Positions 51,684-59,904 of a stretch of 64,000 nt of DNA are shown one piece after another. Location: the NCBI RefSeq assembly GCF_030296915.1, contig NZ_AP028031.1:635001-699000 (forward strand), read 5' to 3'. This DNA comes from Anaerostipes hadrus ATCC 29173 = JCM 17467. GTDB lineage: Bacteria > Bacillota > Clostridia > Lachnospirales > Lachnospiraceae. A model generated the notes under the pieces. It searched no databases. It had not been told where the DNA came from and saw nothing but the letters and a program-made list of their open reading frames with translations. The stretch's first letter is position 1. Each line of letters starts with the position of its first letter. The translations under genes were made by a program, and so were the position numbers.

Positions 51684-53045
51684 ATGAGTGAAACAACAAC
51701 ACAGATGCAGGATTTTCTGACACGCCAGGCGAAAGTCTGCCATGATAATTGTGAGATAGAGAAAGATCTGTACAAAGAGCTGGGAGTGAAACGAGGACTC
51801 AGAGATGTCGATGGAGTCGGCGTTCTTGCAGGTCTTACGAATATATCCTGTATTCAATCCAGTGAGATGATCAATGGAGAGAAAGTACCTTGTGAAGGAA
51901 AGTTATTTTATAGAGGATATAATATATATGAATTAGTCGATGGATTTATGAAGAGAGGCGAATTTGGATTTGAAGAAATCACCTATCTTTTACTATTTGG
52001 AAAACTGCCGGATGAAAAACAATTGAAAGAATTCAGAGAAATTTTGGCACAGAGTATGACACTTCCAAAGAATTTCACAAGAGATGTTATTTTAAAGGCA
52101 CCATCGAAAGACATTATGAATACGTTGACAAAGAGCATTTTAACACTGGCATCGTATGATGATAAAGCATCTGATATTTCTATGGAAAATGTATTAAGAC
52201 AATGTCTGATGTTGATCAGTGTTTTGCCGATGATGGCAGTTTATGGATATCATGGTTACAATCATTACGTCAATGATGACAGCCTGTACATCCATCGTCC
52301 AGATCCAAACTGTTCCATGGCAGAAAATATTTTAAGAATGCTGCGTCCAGACAAATCTTATACAGAATTGGAAGCCAGAGTGTTAGATATTGCACTCGTT
52401 CTTCATATGGAACATGGAGGAGGAAATAACTCAACATTTACAACCCATGTCGTGACATCTTCAGGATCAGATACATATTCAGTGATCGCAGCTGCACTTT
52501 CATCATTGAAAGGTCCCAAACATGGAGGAGCGAATATCAAAGTTGTTGAGATGATGCAGGATTTAAGAAAAAATGTGGATGATATCAGTGATGAAAGTCA
52601 GGTAGAAGAATACTTAAGAAAACTGCTGCACAAAGAAGCATTTGACCAAAAAGGACTGATCTATGGAATGGGGCATGCAGTATATAGTATTTCAGATCCA
52701 AGAGCGCAGATTTTCAAAGCTTTTGTAAAGAAACTGGCCCTTGCAAAAGAAAGAGAAAAAGATTTCGAACTCTATTCTATGATTGAAACATTGGCACCAA
52801 AAGTAATCGCAGATGAACGAAAAATCTACAAAGGGGTCAGTGCAAATGTCGATTTCTACAGTGGATTTGTGTATAGTATGTTAGATATCCCATTGGAATT
52901 GTTCACACCGATCTTTGCGATGGCAAGAATCGTTGGATGGAGTGCCCATCGTTTGGAAGAATTAACAAATGTGGATAAGATCATTCGTCCTGCGTATCAG
53001 AGTGTACAAGATGAGAAAGAATATATTGAGATGGAAGATCGATAA
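51684..53045 (+). CDS. gltA: citrate synthase
   Basis: Condenses oxaloacetate and acetyl-CoA to citrate. The 453-residue protein is of the longer Gram-positive anaerobe type. Active-site regions are visible: HMEHGGGNNSTFTTHVV, LKGPKHGGANIKVVE with catalytic His, the GMGHAVYSISDPRA block and the Asp in VSANVDFYSGFVY. The AAAGGAGG ribosome site is 7 bases upstream. It is alone on its transcript, consistent with a branched, incomplete citrate cycle used for glutamate synthesis. Confidence 0.95.
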   Translation: MSETTTQMQDFLTRQAKVCHDNCEIEKDLYKELGVKRGLRDVDGVGVLAGLTNISCIQSSEMINGEKVPCEGKLFYRGYNIYELVDGFMKRGEFGFEEITYLLLFGKLPDEKQLKEFREILAQSMTLPKNFTRDVILKAPSKDIMNTLTKSILTLASYDDKASDISMENVLRQCLMLISVLPMMAVYGYHGYNHYVNDDSLYIHRPDPNCSMAENILRMLRPDKSYTELEARVLDIALVLHMEHGGGNNSTFTTHVVTSSGSDTYSVIAAALSSLKGPKHGGANIKVVEMMQDLRKNVDDISDESQVEEYLRKLLHKEAFDQKGLIYGMGHAVYSISDPRAQIFKAFVKKLALAKEREKDFELYSMIETLAPKVIADERKIYKGVSANVDFYSGFVYSMLDIPLELFTPIFAMARIVGWSAHRLEELTNVDKIIRPAYQSVQDEKEYIEMEDR

Positions 53046-53069
53046 AAAAGAGGGATTCCCTCTTTTTTT
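53044..53069 (+). terminator. citrate synthase terminator
   Basis: AAAAAAGAGGGA pairs with TCCCTCTTTTTT with a minimal loop. Confidence 0.85.
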
Positions 53070-53101
53070 ATGCAAAAATATAAGCTTATAAAATGAGGAA
53101 A

Positions 53102-53126
53102 ACCGGAGACGAGGAGGGTCTCCGGT
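53102..53126. other. strong short hairpin, role unknown
   Basis: ACCGGAGAC pairs with GTCTCCGGT around GAGGAGG. It lies in the convergent gap 53046-53250 and has no T tail on the plus strand. Nothing else is seen in that gap. Confidence 0.5.
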
Positions 53127-53250
53127 ATTATGAAAAAGTATGAAAAAAAGTTTTAGCTAAGTAAGTTTGTTTGTTACTTGCTATGGTTTTAGTATACTCA
53201 GTAAATGTGAAAGAATTGTGTCTAAAAAATGATGAATTTATGTTTTTTGG

Positions 53251-54078
53251 TCATATTTTGAGAAATTCAGTGATTCCATATGCAACTCCGTCCTTGTCAT
53301 GATGTTTTGTGATAAAGGTCGCAGCATCCTTACATTTTGAAGAAGCATTTTCCATGGCAATTCCGATACCAGCTTCTTTTAACAGATCAATGTCATTATC
53401 ACCATCACCAAAGGCAGCGGTTTCTCCAGGTTTTAGATTCAAATATTCCCGAATAAAACGAAGTCCGGAATGTTTTCCGGCATCTTTATGAGAAATCTCG
53501 ATCAGCTGCGAAACAGAAGAAGTAATATAGATCTCATCACAATTATATTTAAGTTCATTCCAAATGAGCTGCTTTTGCTGCTCGCCAGAGACAACAATAT
53601 CCATACTGTCAATATGATCAATATGTTCTCGAATAAAAGAAATAATATCATCAATAGGAATTCTTGTAGATTGGATGTAAGGAATTGCTTGTGGAGTTGT
53701 ACTATAGGAAACAGGATCTTCCACATAAGCTTTCAGGGCATAAGCTTTGCCATCAATAAAAACTTCAAGGGCAGTCTCATGCTGTTTAGCAATCTGAATT
53801 ATACATTCAACGGAAGCAGGTGTCATCTTATATTCATGAAGACAGGTGCTTGTAGGAATATGGTAAATGGCAGCACCATTAGAAGTAATTGCATATTCAA
53901 TTCCAGGCACAGCAAGAACATCTTTAGGCAGCGTATCAAAAGAACGTCCACTTGCGATCACAATGTGAACACCATTTTCAATTGCATGACATAAAGCATT
54001 ATAATTTCCGTCAGAAAGCCGTCCACTTGCATTTAATGTTGTACGGTCAAGATCAAGTGCAATACATTTTATATTCAT
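53251..54078 (-). CDS. Cof/YidA-type HAD phosphatase
   Basis: Sugar- or nucleotide-phosphatase of the HAD superfamily, type IIB cap. From the chosen start the product has 275 residues. Motif I is ALDLDRTTLN (Asp-x-Asp), motif II IASGRSFD, the catalytic Lys is near KHSGLRFI, and motif IV AFGDGDNDIDLL. The start at 54078 has GGAGG 6 bases upstream on the minus strand; an upstream extension lacks homology. Substrate unknown. Confidence 0.88.
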   Translation of the reverse strand: MNIKCIALDLDRTTLNASGRLSDGNYNALCHAIENGVHIVIASGRSFDTLPKDVLAVPGIEYAITSNGAAIYHIPTSTCLHEYKMTPASVECIIQIAKQHETALEVFIDGKAYALKAYVEDPVSYSTTPQAIPYIQSTRIPIDDIISFIREHIDHIDSMDIVVSGEQQKQLIWNELKYNCDEIYITSSVSQLIEISHKDAGKHSGLRFIREYLNLKPGETAAFGDGDNDIDLLKEAGIGIAMENASSKCKDAATFITKHHDKDGVAYGITEFLKI

Positions 54079-54202
54079 AAGAAACCTCCAGATTTCGCAT
54101 TTGTTATACATAGTCGATATTGTGTAATATATTTTACACATATGAAAATATTGTATCTTTTCTTTGAAACAATTACAATATACGAAAGGAGGAAAAATAA
54201 AA

Positions 54203-55204
54203 ATGGGAATGACAACATTATGCTATATAGAAAAAGATAACAAATATCTGATGCTGCATCGCATCAAGAAAGAACATGATATCAATAAAGATAAATGGAT
54301 CGGAGTCGGTGGTCATTTTGAACATGGAGAAAGCCCGGAAGACTGCATGTTTCGTGAAGTTATGGAGGAAACAGGACTAACTCCATTGTCATATAGATTT
54401 TGTGGTATCGTCACATTTTTGTCCGATATGGGAACTGAAAAAGAAGCATGGGAATATATGTGTTTATACCATATCGAAGAATTCAAAGGCGAGATCAAAG
54501 AATGTGATGAAGGAGTACTAGAATGGGTAGACAAAGAAAAAATATTAGACCTTGATCTGTGGGAAGGTGACAGGTTATTTTTACGCTATATGCAAGAAAG
54601 AAGATCATTTTTTTCGTTGAAATTGGTATATGAAGAAGGAAATCTGGTGCAAGCAGTCGTAGATGGAAAAGACTTGGAATTTTTTGATATCTTAGATGAA
54701 AATGGAAACAAAACAGGAAAGATCAAAGAGAGATCTTTGGTCCATGAAGATGGAGATATCCATGGAACTGTGCATATCTGGATCAGAAGAAAAACAGAAA
54801 AAGGATATGACCTGTTACTCCAAAAACGAAGCAAACAAAAAGACTCCTTCCCGGGCTGCTACGACATCTCATCCGCAGGTCATATCAGCGCAGGCGATGA
54901 ACCATTAGAAACCGCATTAAGAGAACTAGAAGAAGAACTAGGGATCAAAGCAGAACCAGAACAACTTAAAAAAGTATGTATGCATGAAGGAAGCATGAAT
55001 GGAAACTTCTATGGAAGAGAATTTAAGAATCATGAGATCAGCACGGTTTATATGTATGAAGAAACAGTGGATATTACAAAACTTAAACTACAGAAAGAAG
55101 AAGTCGAAGAGGTTATGTGGATGGATCAAGAAGAACTGATTCAGAAAGTGAGAGATGGTGGGATTCCAAATTGTATATACTTGGATGAAGTAGAGAAAAT
55201 TTAA
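54203..55204 (+). CDS. tandem Nudix hydrolase (two domains)
   Basis: The 333-residue protein holds two complete Nudix domains. Domain 1 (about 1-135) resembles MutT/8-oxo-dGTP diphosphatase, with box GHFEHGESPEDCMFREVMEE. Domain 2 (about 165-333) resembles the IPP-isomerase-like/YfcD Nudix type, with HGTVHIWIRR and box GHISAGDEPLETALRELEEE. Both boxes keep the metal-binding Glu residues. Start ATG 54203 follows AAAGGAGG. The exact nucleotide substrates are unknown; fusion suggests linked pool cleaning or regulation. Confidence 0.87.
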   Translation: MGMTTLCYIEKDNKYLMLHRIKKEHDINKDKWIGVGGHFEHGESPEDCMFREVMEETGLTPLSYRFCGIVTFLSDMGTEKEAWEYMCLYHIEEFKGEIKECDEGVLEWVDKEKILDLDLWEGDRLFLRYMQERRSFFSLKLVYEEGNLVQAVVDGKDLEFFDILDENGNKTGKIKERSLVHEDGDIHGTVHIWIRRKTEKGYDLLLQKRSKQKDSFPGCYDISSAGHISAGDEPLETALRELEEELGIKAEPEQLKKVCMHEGSMNGNFYGREFKNHEISTVYMYEETVDITKLKLQKEEVEEVMWMDQEELIQKVRDGGIPNCIYLDEVEKI

Positions 55205-55227
55205 TTTGTATGAGTTGAAGGTCATTG

Positions 55228-55458
55228 AGTATTTAGAGAAAAAATGAAAGATAGCCTGTGAGCAACACGAATTCCATTGACGGAGTTTTGACAGAACGCT
55301 TATCCGCTGGATCTCCTGCAATAACTCGCGTTCAAAGGTACTGAAACCAGTAGTCTTTGACGCTCAAACAATTGCCCGATCCAGCTGCGATTCCGTCAAA
55401 ACTCCTATGGAATTCGATTGTTGCTCACAGGCTATCTTTCATTTTTTCTCTAAATACT
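55228..55458. repeat. long structured hairpin H1, copy 2
   Basis: A 231-base element, exactly the length of the copy at 38292. Left arm AGTATTTAGAGAAAAAATG and right arm CATTTTTTCTCTAAATACT pair through about 70 bases with few mismatches. The core (ACTCGCGTT, CCAGTAGTCTTTGACGCTCA) is nearly identical to copy 1, while the arms are mostly different but still self-complementary. Confidence 0.8.
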
Positions 55459-55499
55459 TGAAGACTTTCAATCATAAAAATAAGAAAATTTAAGCTGAT

Positions 55500-55617
55500 G
55501 GATGTATGTTAAACATTATTGTTTTTTATTTTGACAGTGGCAGACAGATACTATTATCGCCAATACAGTAAAACATACACACTGTGTAGTGATTTGAATA
55601 GTGTTTTGTTGTATGAG
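55500..55617. repeat. H1-H2 spacer with dispersed motif copy D
   Basis: Shares GTGGCAGACAGATA and CAATACAGTAAAACATACAC with the spacer at 38581-38660, and ends in TTTGAATAGTGTTTTGTTG, the outer left arm of H2. There is one motif copy here; the other locus has two. Confidence 0.65.
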
Positions 55618-55902
55618 TCAGAAAGAAGATAAGAAGAACTATTTATAAGGATCCAAGGTGACAACATGAGCACTTTTTGAATGCGTTTTTTACAAATTCG
55701 CAGCGCCCTGTGGTTGATTGTCTGACCGTAGCTGCGGGCATTTTGGCTCGCAGCCAGGGAGTTATCAAAGGAACAGGCGCGGATCGGCGATTTGTAAAAA
55801 ACGCTTTCAAAAATGCGGAGTGTCACCTTGGATCCTTATAAATAGTTCTTCTTATCTTTTTTCTGACTCATACATGACCAACACTACCACTTCAAATCAG
55901 GA
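55591..55902. repeat. structured hairpin H2, copy 2, uninterrupted
   Basis: Left arm from GATTTGAATAG through AAGGATCCAAGGTGACA, core GAGCACTTTTTGAATGCG, nested GCTGCG/CGCAGC hairpin, CCAGGGAGTTATC, then GCGATTTGTAAAAAACGC and the right arm TGTCACCTTGGATCC. It is the empty-site version of the element split by the IS110-family insertion at 38889. The target differs from the guide by one base (CCAGGG versus CCAGTG). Apparent short open frames here are not genes. Confidence 0.8.
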
Positions 55903-55998
55903 TTGTATAAAAACGAATAATCTATAGAACTCTTACTAAATTATGCTATAATATACAAGATTAATCAAACAGTTTCAAAATGAAAGAGGGAGTATCAA

Positions 55999-56562
55999 AT
56001 GAAAAGGTTATTATTAGTTTTAATGCTGATTCTGGGAGCAGTAATGATCACAAGCCGTCCGGTGGCGACTTATGCATATACAGATGAAGAAAAGCAGCAG
56101 GCGAAATCATGGCTGTCTTCGCATGGTTATCCACCAACAAGAGCAGGGGCAGAACAGGCATATCAGGATTATATGGATGGAAAGATTGATGTTCCAGAAG
56201 CAGATGCATATATGGGAAAGAACCAGAAAAATGACATAGAAGAAAAGAAAAATCCAACTGTGAAGACAGAAACAAAAAAAGATAAACAATCTAAAAATAG
56301 TACAACAAAACAAGAAAATTCATCTACAGAACAGACAAACAACAGTACAACATCTGCAAAAGAATCAACAACACAAGGAACAACAGAAACAACAACGACC
56401 AAAGTGACAACAGAAACAAAAGAACAGAAACAACAAAAAGAAGAAAAAAAGAAAAAAGAGCAGAAAGAAACAAAGAAAAAACACACAACAGGGATTGCGA
56501 TCGGAGCAGCTGCAGTCGTGATTTTTGCTTTACTTGTAGTATTTATGCGAAAGAGAATGTAA
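55999..56562 (+). CDS. secreted, membrane-anchored Thr/Lys/Glu-rich protein
   Basis: Product of 187 residues. A signal peptide (MKRLLLVLMLILGAVMITS, cleavage near VATYAYT) is followed by a short folded region (about 28-75, DEEKQQAKSWLSSHGYPPT and AYQDYMDGKID). A low-complexity Thr/Ser/Lys/Glu/Gln spacer (about 75-158) leads to a C-terminal helix GIAIGAAAVVIFALLVVFM with a basic end. This is a cell-wall-spanning stalk design without an LPxTG motif. No family is recognised. The ribosome site is AAAGAGGGAG. Confidence 0.75.
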   Translation: MKRLLLVLMLILGAVMITSRPVATYAYTDEEKQQAKSWLSSHGYPPTRAGAEQAYQDYMDGKIDVPEADAYMGKNQKNDIEEKKNPTVKTETKKDKQSKNSTTKQENSSTEQTNNSTTSAKESTTQGTTETTTTKVTTETKEQKQQKEEKKKKEQKETKKKHTTGIAIGAAAVVIFALLVVFMRKRM

Positions 56563-56594
56563 AAAACGCTATGCTGAAGTGATAGAAAATTCAC

Positions 56595-56623
56595 TTGACA
56601 CAACAGTTAGCGAGTGCTATTCT
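56595..56623 (+). promoter_or_regulatory. promoter of the riboflavin operon leader
   Basis: TTGACA (56595-56600), 17-base spacer, TATTCT (56618-56623). Confidence 0.6.
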
Positions 56624-56640
56624 ATAAATAAATTACATAA

Positions 56641-56752
56641 CGTCTTCAGGGCAGGGTGCAAGTCCCTACCGGCGGTTATAGCCCGCGAGCCTTATATGGC
56701 ATGACTTGGTGAGATTCCAAGGCCGACAGTACAGTCTGGATGGAAGAAGATT
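56641..56752 (+). promoter_or_regulatory. FMN riboswitch (RFN element)
   Basis: Conserved aptamer for FMN: CTTCAGGGCAGGGTG, AGTCCCTACCGGCGGT, AGCCCGCGAGC, GATTCCAAGGCCGACAGT and GGATGGAAGAAGA appear in order. It lies 200 bases before ribD with a terminator between, so FMN binding should stop transcription of the rib operon. Confidence 0.96.
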
Positions 56753-56776
56753 TAAGAAGTGATATTGATCATCATG

Positions 56777-56807
56777 TCCTGGGATTTTTATAATTCCAGG
56801 ATTTTTT
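56777..56807 (+). terminator. FMN-controlled terminator
   Basis: TCCTGGGAT pairs with ATTCCAGGA, followed by TTTTTT; it is the expression platform of the riboswitch. Confidence 0.8.
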
Positions 56808-56833
56808 ATTTCAAAAAGAAATATCAAGATATC

Positions 56834-56881
56834 AAAAAGGAGTTCCTGAAGAATTAGAACAAAGATCAGGAGCTCCTTTTT
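56834..56881 (+). terminator. second hairpin between riboswitch and ribD
   Basis: AAAAAGGAGTTCCTGA pairs with TCAGGAGCTCCTTTTT, then TATATTT. It lies after the first terminator and before ribD; its role (backup termination or RNA processing) is unclear. Confidence 0.6.
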
Positions 56882-56956
56882 ATATTTCCGATTTCAATAC
56901 CAATCAAAATCCAACCTCCCAAAATCAAAGAACCTGAAGGGAAGGGAGAAAAATAT

Positions 56957-58057
56957 TTGAAAGAAGAATATATGCGGCGTGCGATCGAACTTGCCAAGAA
57001 AGGCTGTGGATATACCAATCCAAATCCTTTAGTCGGAGCAGTGATCGTAAAAGATCAAAGGGTTATTGGGGAAGGATATCATGAGAAGATCGGCGGATTA
57101 CATGCAGAGAGAAATGCCTTAAAAAACTGTATAGAAGATCCTGAGGGAGCTGAGATTTATGTAACATTGGAGCCATGTTGCCATTATGGAAAAACACCAC
57201 CATGTACGGAAGCATTGATCGAAGCGGGGATTAAGAAAGTATATGTCGGGAACTTAGACCCTAATCCGAAAGTGGCAGGAGGCGGGATCAAAATCCTGAA
57301 TGATCATGGCATAGAAACAGAAACAGGAATCCTTGAAGAAGAGTGCAGACAGTTAAACGATATATTTTTTCACTATATTCAAAATGATATTCCATATACA
57401 GCGTTAAAATACGCAATGACATTGGATGGAAAGATCGCAACAGCAACCGGTGAATCCAAATGGATCACAGGAGAAGAAGCCAGAAGACATGCACATACAT
57501 TACGACACCAGTATGCAGCAATCATGGCAGGGATCGGTACGGTTTTAGCAGATGATCCCATGTTAAATGCAAGAATTGAACATGGAAATGATCCAATCCG
57601 TGTGATATGTGATTCAAACTTAAGGATTTCGGAAGGATCAAATATCGTAAAAACAGCCAGAGAAATTCCAACGATCATTGCTACCATAAGTGAAGATCAA
57701 GAAAAAATTGCAAAATTAGAACAAAAAGGATGCAAGATCTTAAAAACGTCAGAACAAGACGGAAAGGTCAATGTCAAAGAAGTTTTAAAACAGTTAAGAA
57801 ATATGGAAATTGACAGTGTTTTAGTTGAGGGTGGTGGAATCTTGAATGAATCCTTGATCAAAAACGACTGTGTTCACAAAGTTTATGCCTATATTGCTCC
57901 AAAATTATTTGGAGGAGAAAAGGCCAAAACACCTGTAGAAGGCAAAGGAATCGAAAGGATCCAAGAAGCTTTGGTATTTGATGAATTAAAGGCAACACCA
58001 CTTGGAAATGACATATTACTGGAAGGGAAGGTGAGATCATGTTTACCGGAATCGTAG
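56957..58057 (+). CDS. ribD: bifunctional pyrimidine deaminase/reductase RibD
   Basis: Two consecutive riboflavin steps: deaminates then reduces the ring-opened pyrimidine. The 366 residues comprise the deaminase domain (about 1-145, zinc motif HAERNAL...PCCHYGKTPPC) and the reductase domain (about 150-366, YTALKYAMTLDGKIAT, SLLVEGGG-like VLVEGGG). The start is TTG 56957, giving (M)KEEYMRRAIELA, which aligns with RibD Met1, with GAAGGGAG upstream. Expression is under the FMN riboswitch. Confidence 0.95.
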   Translation: MKEEYMRRAIELAKKGCGYTNPNPLVGAVIVKDQRVIGEGYHEKIGGLHAERNALKNCIEDPEGAEIYVTLEPCCHYGKTPPCTEALIEAGIKKVYVGNLDPNPKVAGGGIKILNDHGIETETGILEEECRQLNDIFFHYIQNDIPYTALKYAMTLDGKIATATGESKWITGEEARRHAHTLRHQYAAIMAGIGTVLADDPMLNARIEHGNDPIRVICDSNLRISEGSNIVKTAREIPTIIATISEDQEKIAKLEQKGCKILKTSEQDGKVNVKEVLKQLRNMEIDSVLVEGGGILNESLIKNDCVHKVYAYIAPKLFGGEKAKTPVEGKGIERIQEALVFDELKATPLGNDILLEGKVRSCLPES

Positions 58058-58698
58058 AAGAATTAGGAACAGTCATATCCCTGAAGCGAGGAAGCAAAGC
58101 AGCAGTCCTTACGATCAAAGCAAATGTTATTTTTGAAGATCTTAAATTGGGAGACAGCGTAGCAGTTAATGGTGTCTGCCTGACAGCGACTCACATTAGA
58201 GGCAATACATTTCAGGCAGACGTGATGAATGAGACATTCAACCGAAGCAGTCTTGGAAGTTTAAAAAAGGGATCTGTTGTCAACTTAGAGCGAGCGATGG
58301 CAGCCAATGGAAGGTTCGGAGGTCATATGGTAGCAGGCCATGTGGACGATACAGGGGAACTTGTTAGTATAAAACAAGATGATAATGCTGTATGGTTTAC
58401 GATCAAAGCCCCAGAAAATATCATGAAATACTGTATTGAAAAAGGATCGATCGCACTCGATGGAATCAGCTTGACGATCGCTAAGTTAAGCGATGATACC
58501 ATTTCCGTATCCATGATCCCACATACCATAAAAAATACCAATTTTGGATATAAAAAACCAGGAGATAAGATCAATCTGGAGAATGACATGGTTGGGAAAT
58601 ATATAGATAAACTGCTGCATTTTGATCAGCAGGAAACAAACGACAAACATACAAACAGCACCTTAACAATGGAAATGTTAAGAAATGCTGGATTTTAA
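58039..58698 (+). CDS. ribE: riboflavin synthase alpha subunit
   Basis: Dismutates two 6,7-dimethyl-8-ribityllumazine molecules into riboflavin. The 219-residue product has two homologous barrels: [12 protein letters not shown] with VNGVCLTA, and [16 protein letters not shown] with ALDGISLTI. The GGAAGGGAAGGTGAG site sits inside the end of ribD, which it overlaps by 19 bases, so it is translationally coupled. Confidence 0.96.
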   Translation: MFTGIVEELGTVISLKRGSKAAVLTIKANVIFEDLKLGDSVAVNGVCLTATHIRGNTFQADVMNETFNRSSLGSLKKGSVVNLERAMAANGRFGGHMVAGHVDDTGELVSIKQDDNAVWFTIKAPENIMKYCIEKGSIALDGISLTIAKLSDDTISVSMIPHTIKNTNFGYKKPGDKINLENDMVGKYIDKLLHFDQQETNDKHTNSTLTMEMLRNAGF

Positions 58699-58724
58699 TA
58701 AAAAACGAGGAGGAAAAAGACAAG

Positions 58725-59324
58725 ATGAGCGATGTAGTATGCGAAGTAATCGCACAGCTTCCAACAAAATATGGAACATTTGAGGCACATGGGTATGTAG
58801 ACCAGAGAAGTGGGGAACATCATGTAGCACTGGTCAAAGGAGATATCGCAGACGGAGAACCAGTTTTATGCCGTGTGCATTCTGAGTGCCTGACTGGGGA
58901 TACTTTTGGATCTCTACGCTGTGATTGTGGAGAACAGCGAAGTCGTGCAATGCGTCAGATCGAGAAAGAAGGACGAGGGGTTTTCTTATATATGCGTCAA
59001 GAAGGACGAGGAATCGGATTGATCAATAAACTGAAAGCTTATGTATTACAGGAACAGGGAATGGATACAGTCGAGGCCAACTTAGCTCTTGGATTTAAAG
59101 ATGATGAACGAGATTACAGTGCAGGAGCCATGATCTTACAGGATCTAGGAATCAAAAAACTGCGACTGATGACAAACAATCCAACCAAAATTGACGGATT
59201 AAATGAATATGGACTCGAGATCGTAGAACGAGTACCGATCCAGATGCCAATCAATCCATTTGATAAATATTATATGCAGACAAAGCAAAAGAAAATGGGA
59301 CACATGACAACATACGAAGTTTAA
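58725..59324 (+). CDS. ribA: GTP cyclohydrolase II (stand-alone RibA, no RibB domain)
   Basis: First step of riboflavin synthesis: converts GTP to the ring-opened pyrimidine. The 199-residue protein contains only the cyclohydrolase domain: zinc Cys residues in [19 protein letters not shown], and [11 protein letters not shown]. In most Firmicutes this domain is fused to an N-terminal DHBP synthase (RibB), which is absent here and not encoded elsewhere in the operon. GAGGAGG is upstream. DHBP synthase must come from another locus, or riboflavin is made incompletely. Confidence 0.93.
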   Translation: MSDVVCEVIAQLPTKYGTFEAHGYVDQRSGEHHVALVKGDIADGEPVLCRVHSECLTGDTFGSLRCDCGEQRSRAMRQIEKEGRGVFLYMRQEGRGIGLINKLKAYVLQEQGMDTVEANLALGFKDDERDYSAGAMILQDLGIKKLRLMTNNPTKIDGLNEYGLEIVERVPIQMPINPFDKYYMQTKQKKMGHMTTYEV

Positions 59325-59405
59325 ATTAACAGAAAAATTAAAAAAATTAAGGCCCCAGGGACCTTAAGATTAACGAAATTAACGAAGAAAAAAGGAGTAA
59401 TTAAA

Positions 59406-59873
59406 ATGAGAGTATTAGAAGGTAAATTAGTAGCAAGCGGATTAAAAGTAGGAATCGTAGCAGCCAGATTTAATGAATTTATCGTATCCAAATTAGTATC
59501 CGGAGCTTTAGACGGATTGAAAAGACATGATGTGAAAGAGGAAGATATCGATATCGCATGGGTACCAGGAGCTTTTGAGATTCCACTGATCGCAGACAAG
59601 ATGGCAAAAAGCAAAAAATACGATGCAGTGATCTGTCTTGGAACAGTGATCCGTGGAGCAACAAGCCATTATGATTATGTATGTAACGAAGTATCCAAAG
59701 GAATCGCACAGGTATCATTAAATACAGGAATTCCAGTTTTATTCGGAGTTGTTACAACAGAAAATATCGAGCAGGCGATTGAACGTGCTGGAACAAAAGC
59801 AGGAAACAAAGGATATGACTGTGCATTATCTGCAATCGAAATGGTACAGCTGATCAAAGAAGTAGAAGCATAA
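59406..59873 (+). CDS. ribH: lumazine synthase
   Basis: Forms 6,7-dimethyl-8-ribityllumazine from the RibD product and DHBP; assembles as a hollow capsid or pentamer. At 155 residues it is standard. Motifs: AARFNEF (binding Phe), [23 protein letters not shown] with the catalytic His, and [11 protein letters not shown]. It is the last gene of the rib operon, 81 bases after ribA with AAAAGGAG upstream. The gap contains a GC-rich TTAAGG...CCTTAA inverted repeat. Confidence 0.96.
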   Translation: MRVLEGKLVASGLKVGIVAARFNEFIVSKLVSGALDGLKRHDVKEEDIDIAWVPGAFEIPLIADKMAKSKKYDAVICLGTVIRGATSHYDYVCNEVSKGIAQVSLNTGIPVLFGVVTTENIEQAIERAGTKAGNKGYDCALSAIEMVQLIKEVEA

Positions 59874-59904
59874 AAAGAATCAGGAATTAAAGCAGGAAGT
59901 TAGT

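Noticed and set aside
53470..53994. A 174-codon open frame opposite the Cof-type phosphatase
   Set aside because: Antisense of a well-conserved gene; composition (Asn/Ile-rich) is that of a shadow.
55554..55927. Short open frames on both strands within H2
   Set aside because: They come from the inverted repeat itself; no ribosome sites or protein-like content.
59340..59372. Terminator between ribA and ribH
   Set aside because: The TTAAGG/CCTTAA inverted repeat leaves almost no loop and has no T tail; ribH is probably co-transcribed.
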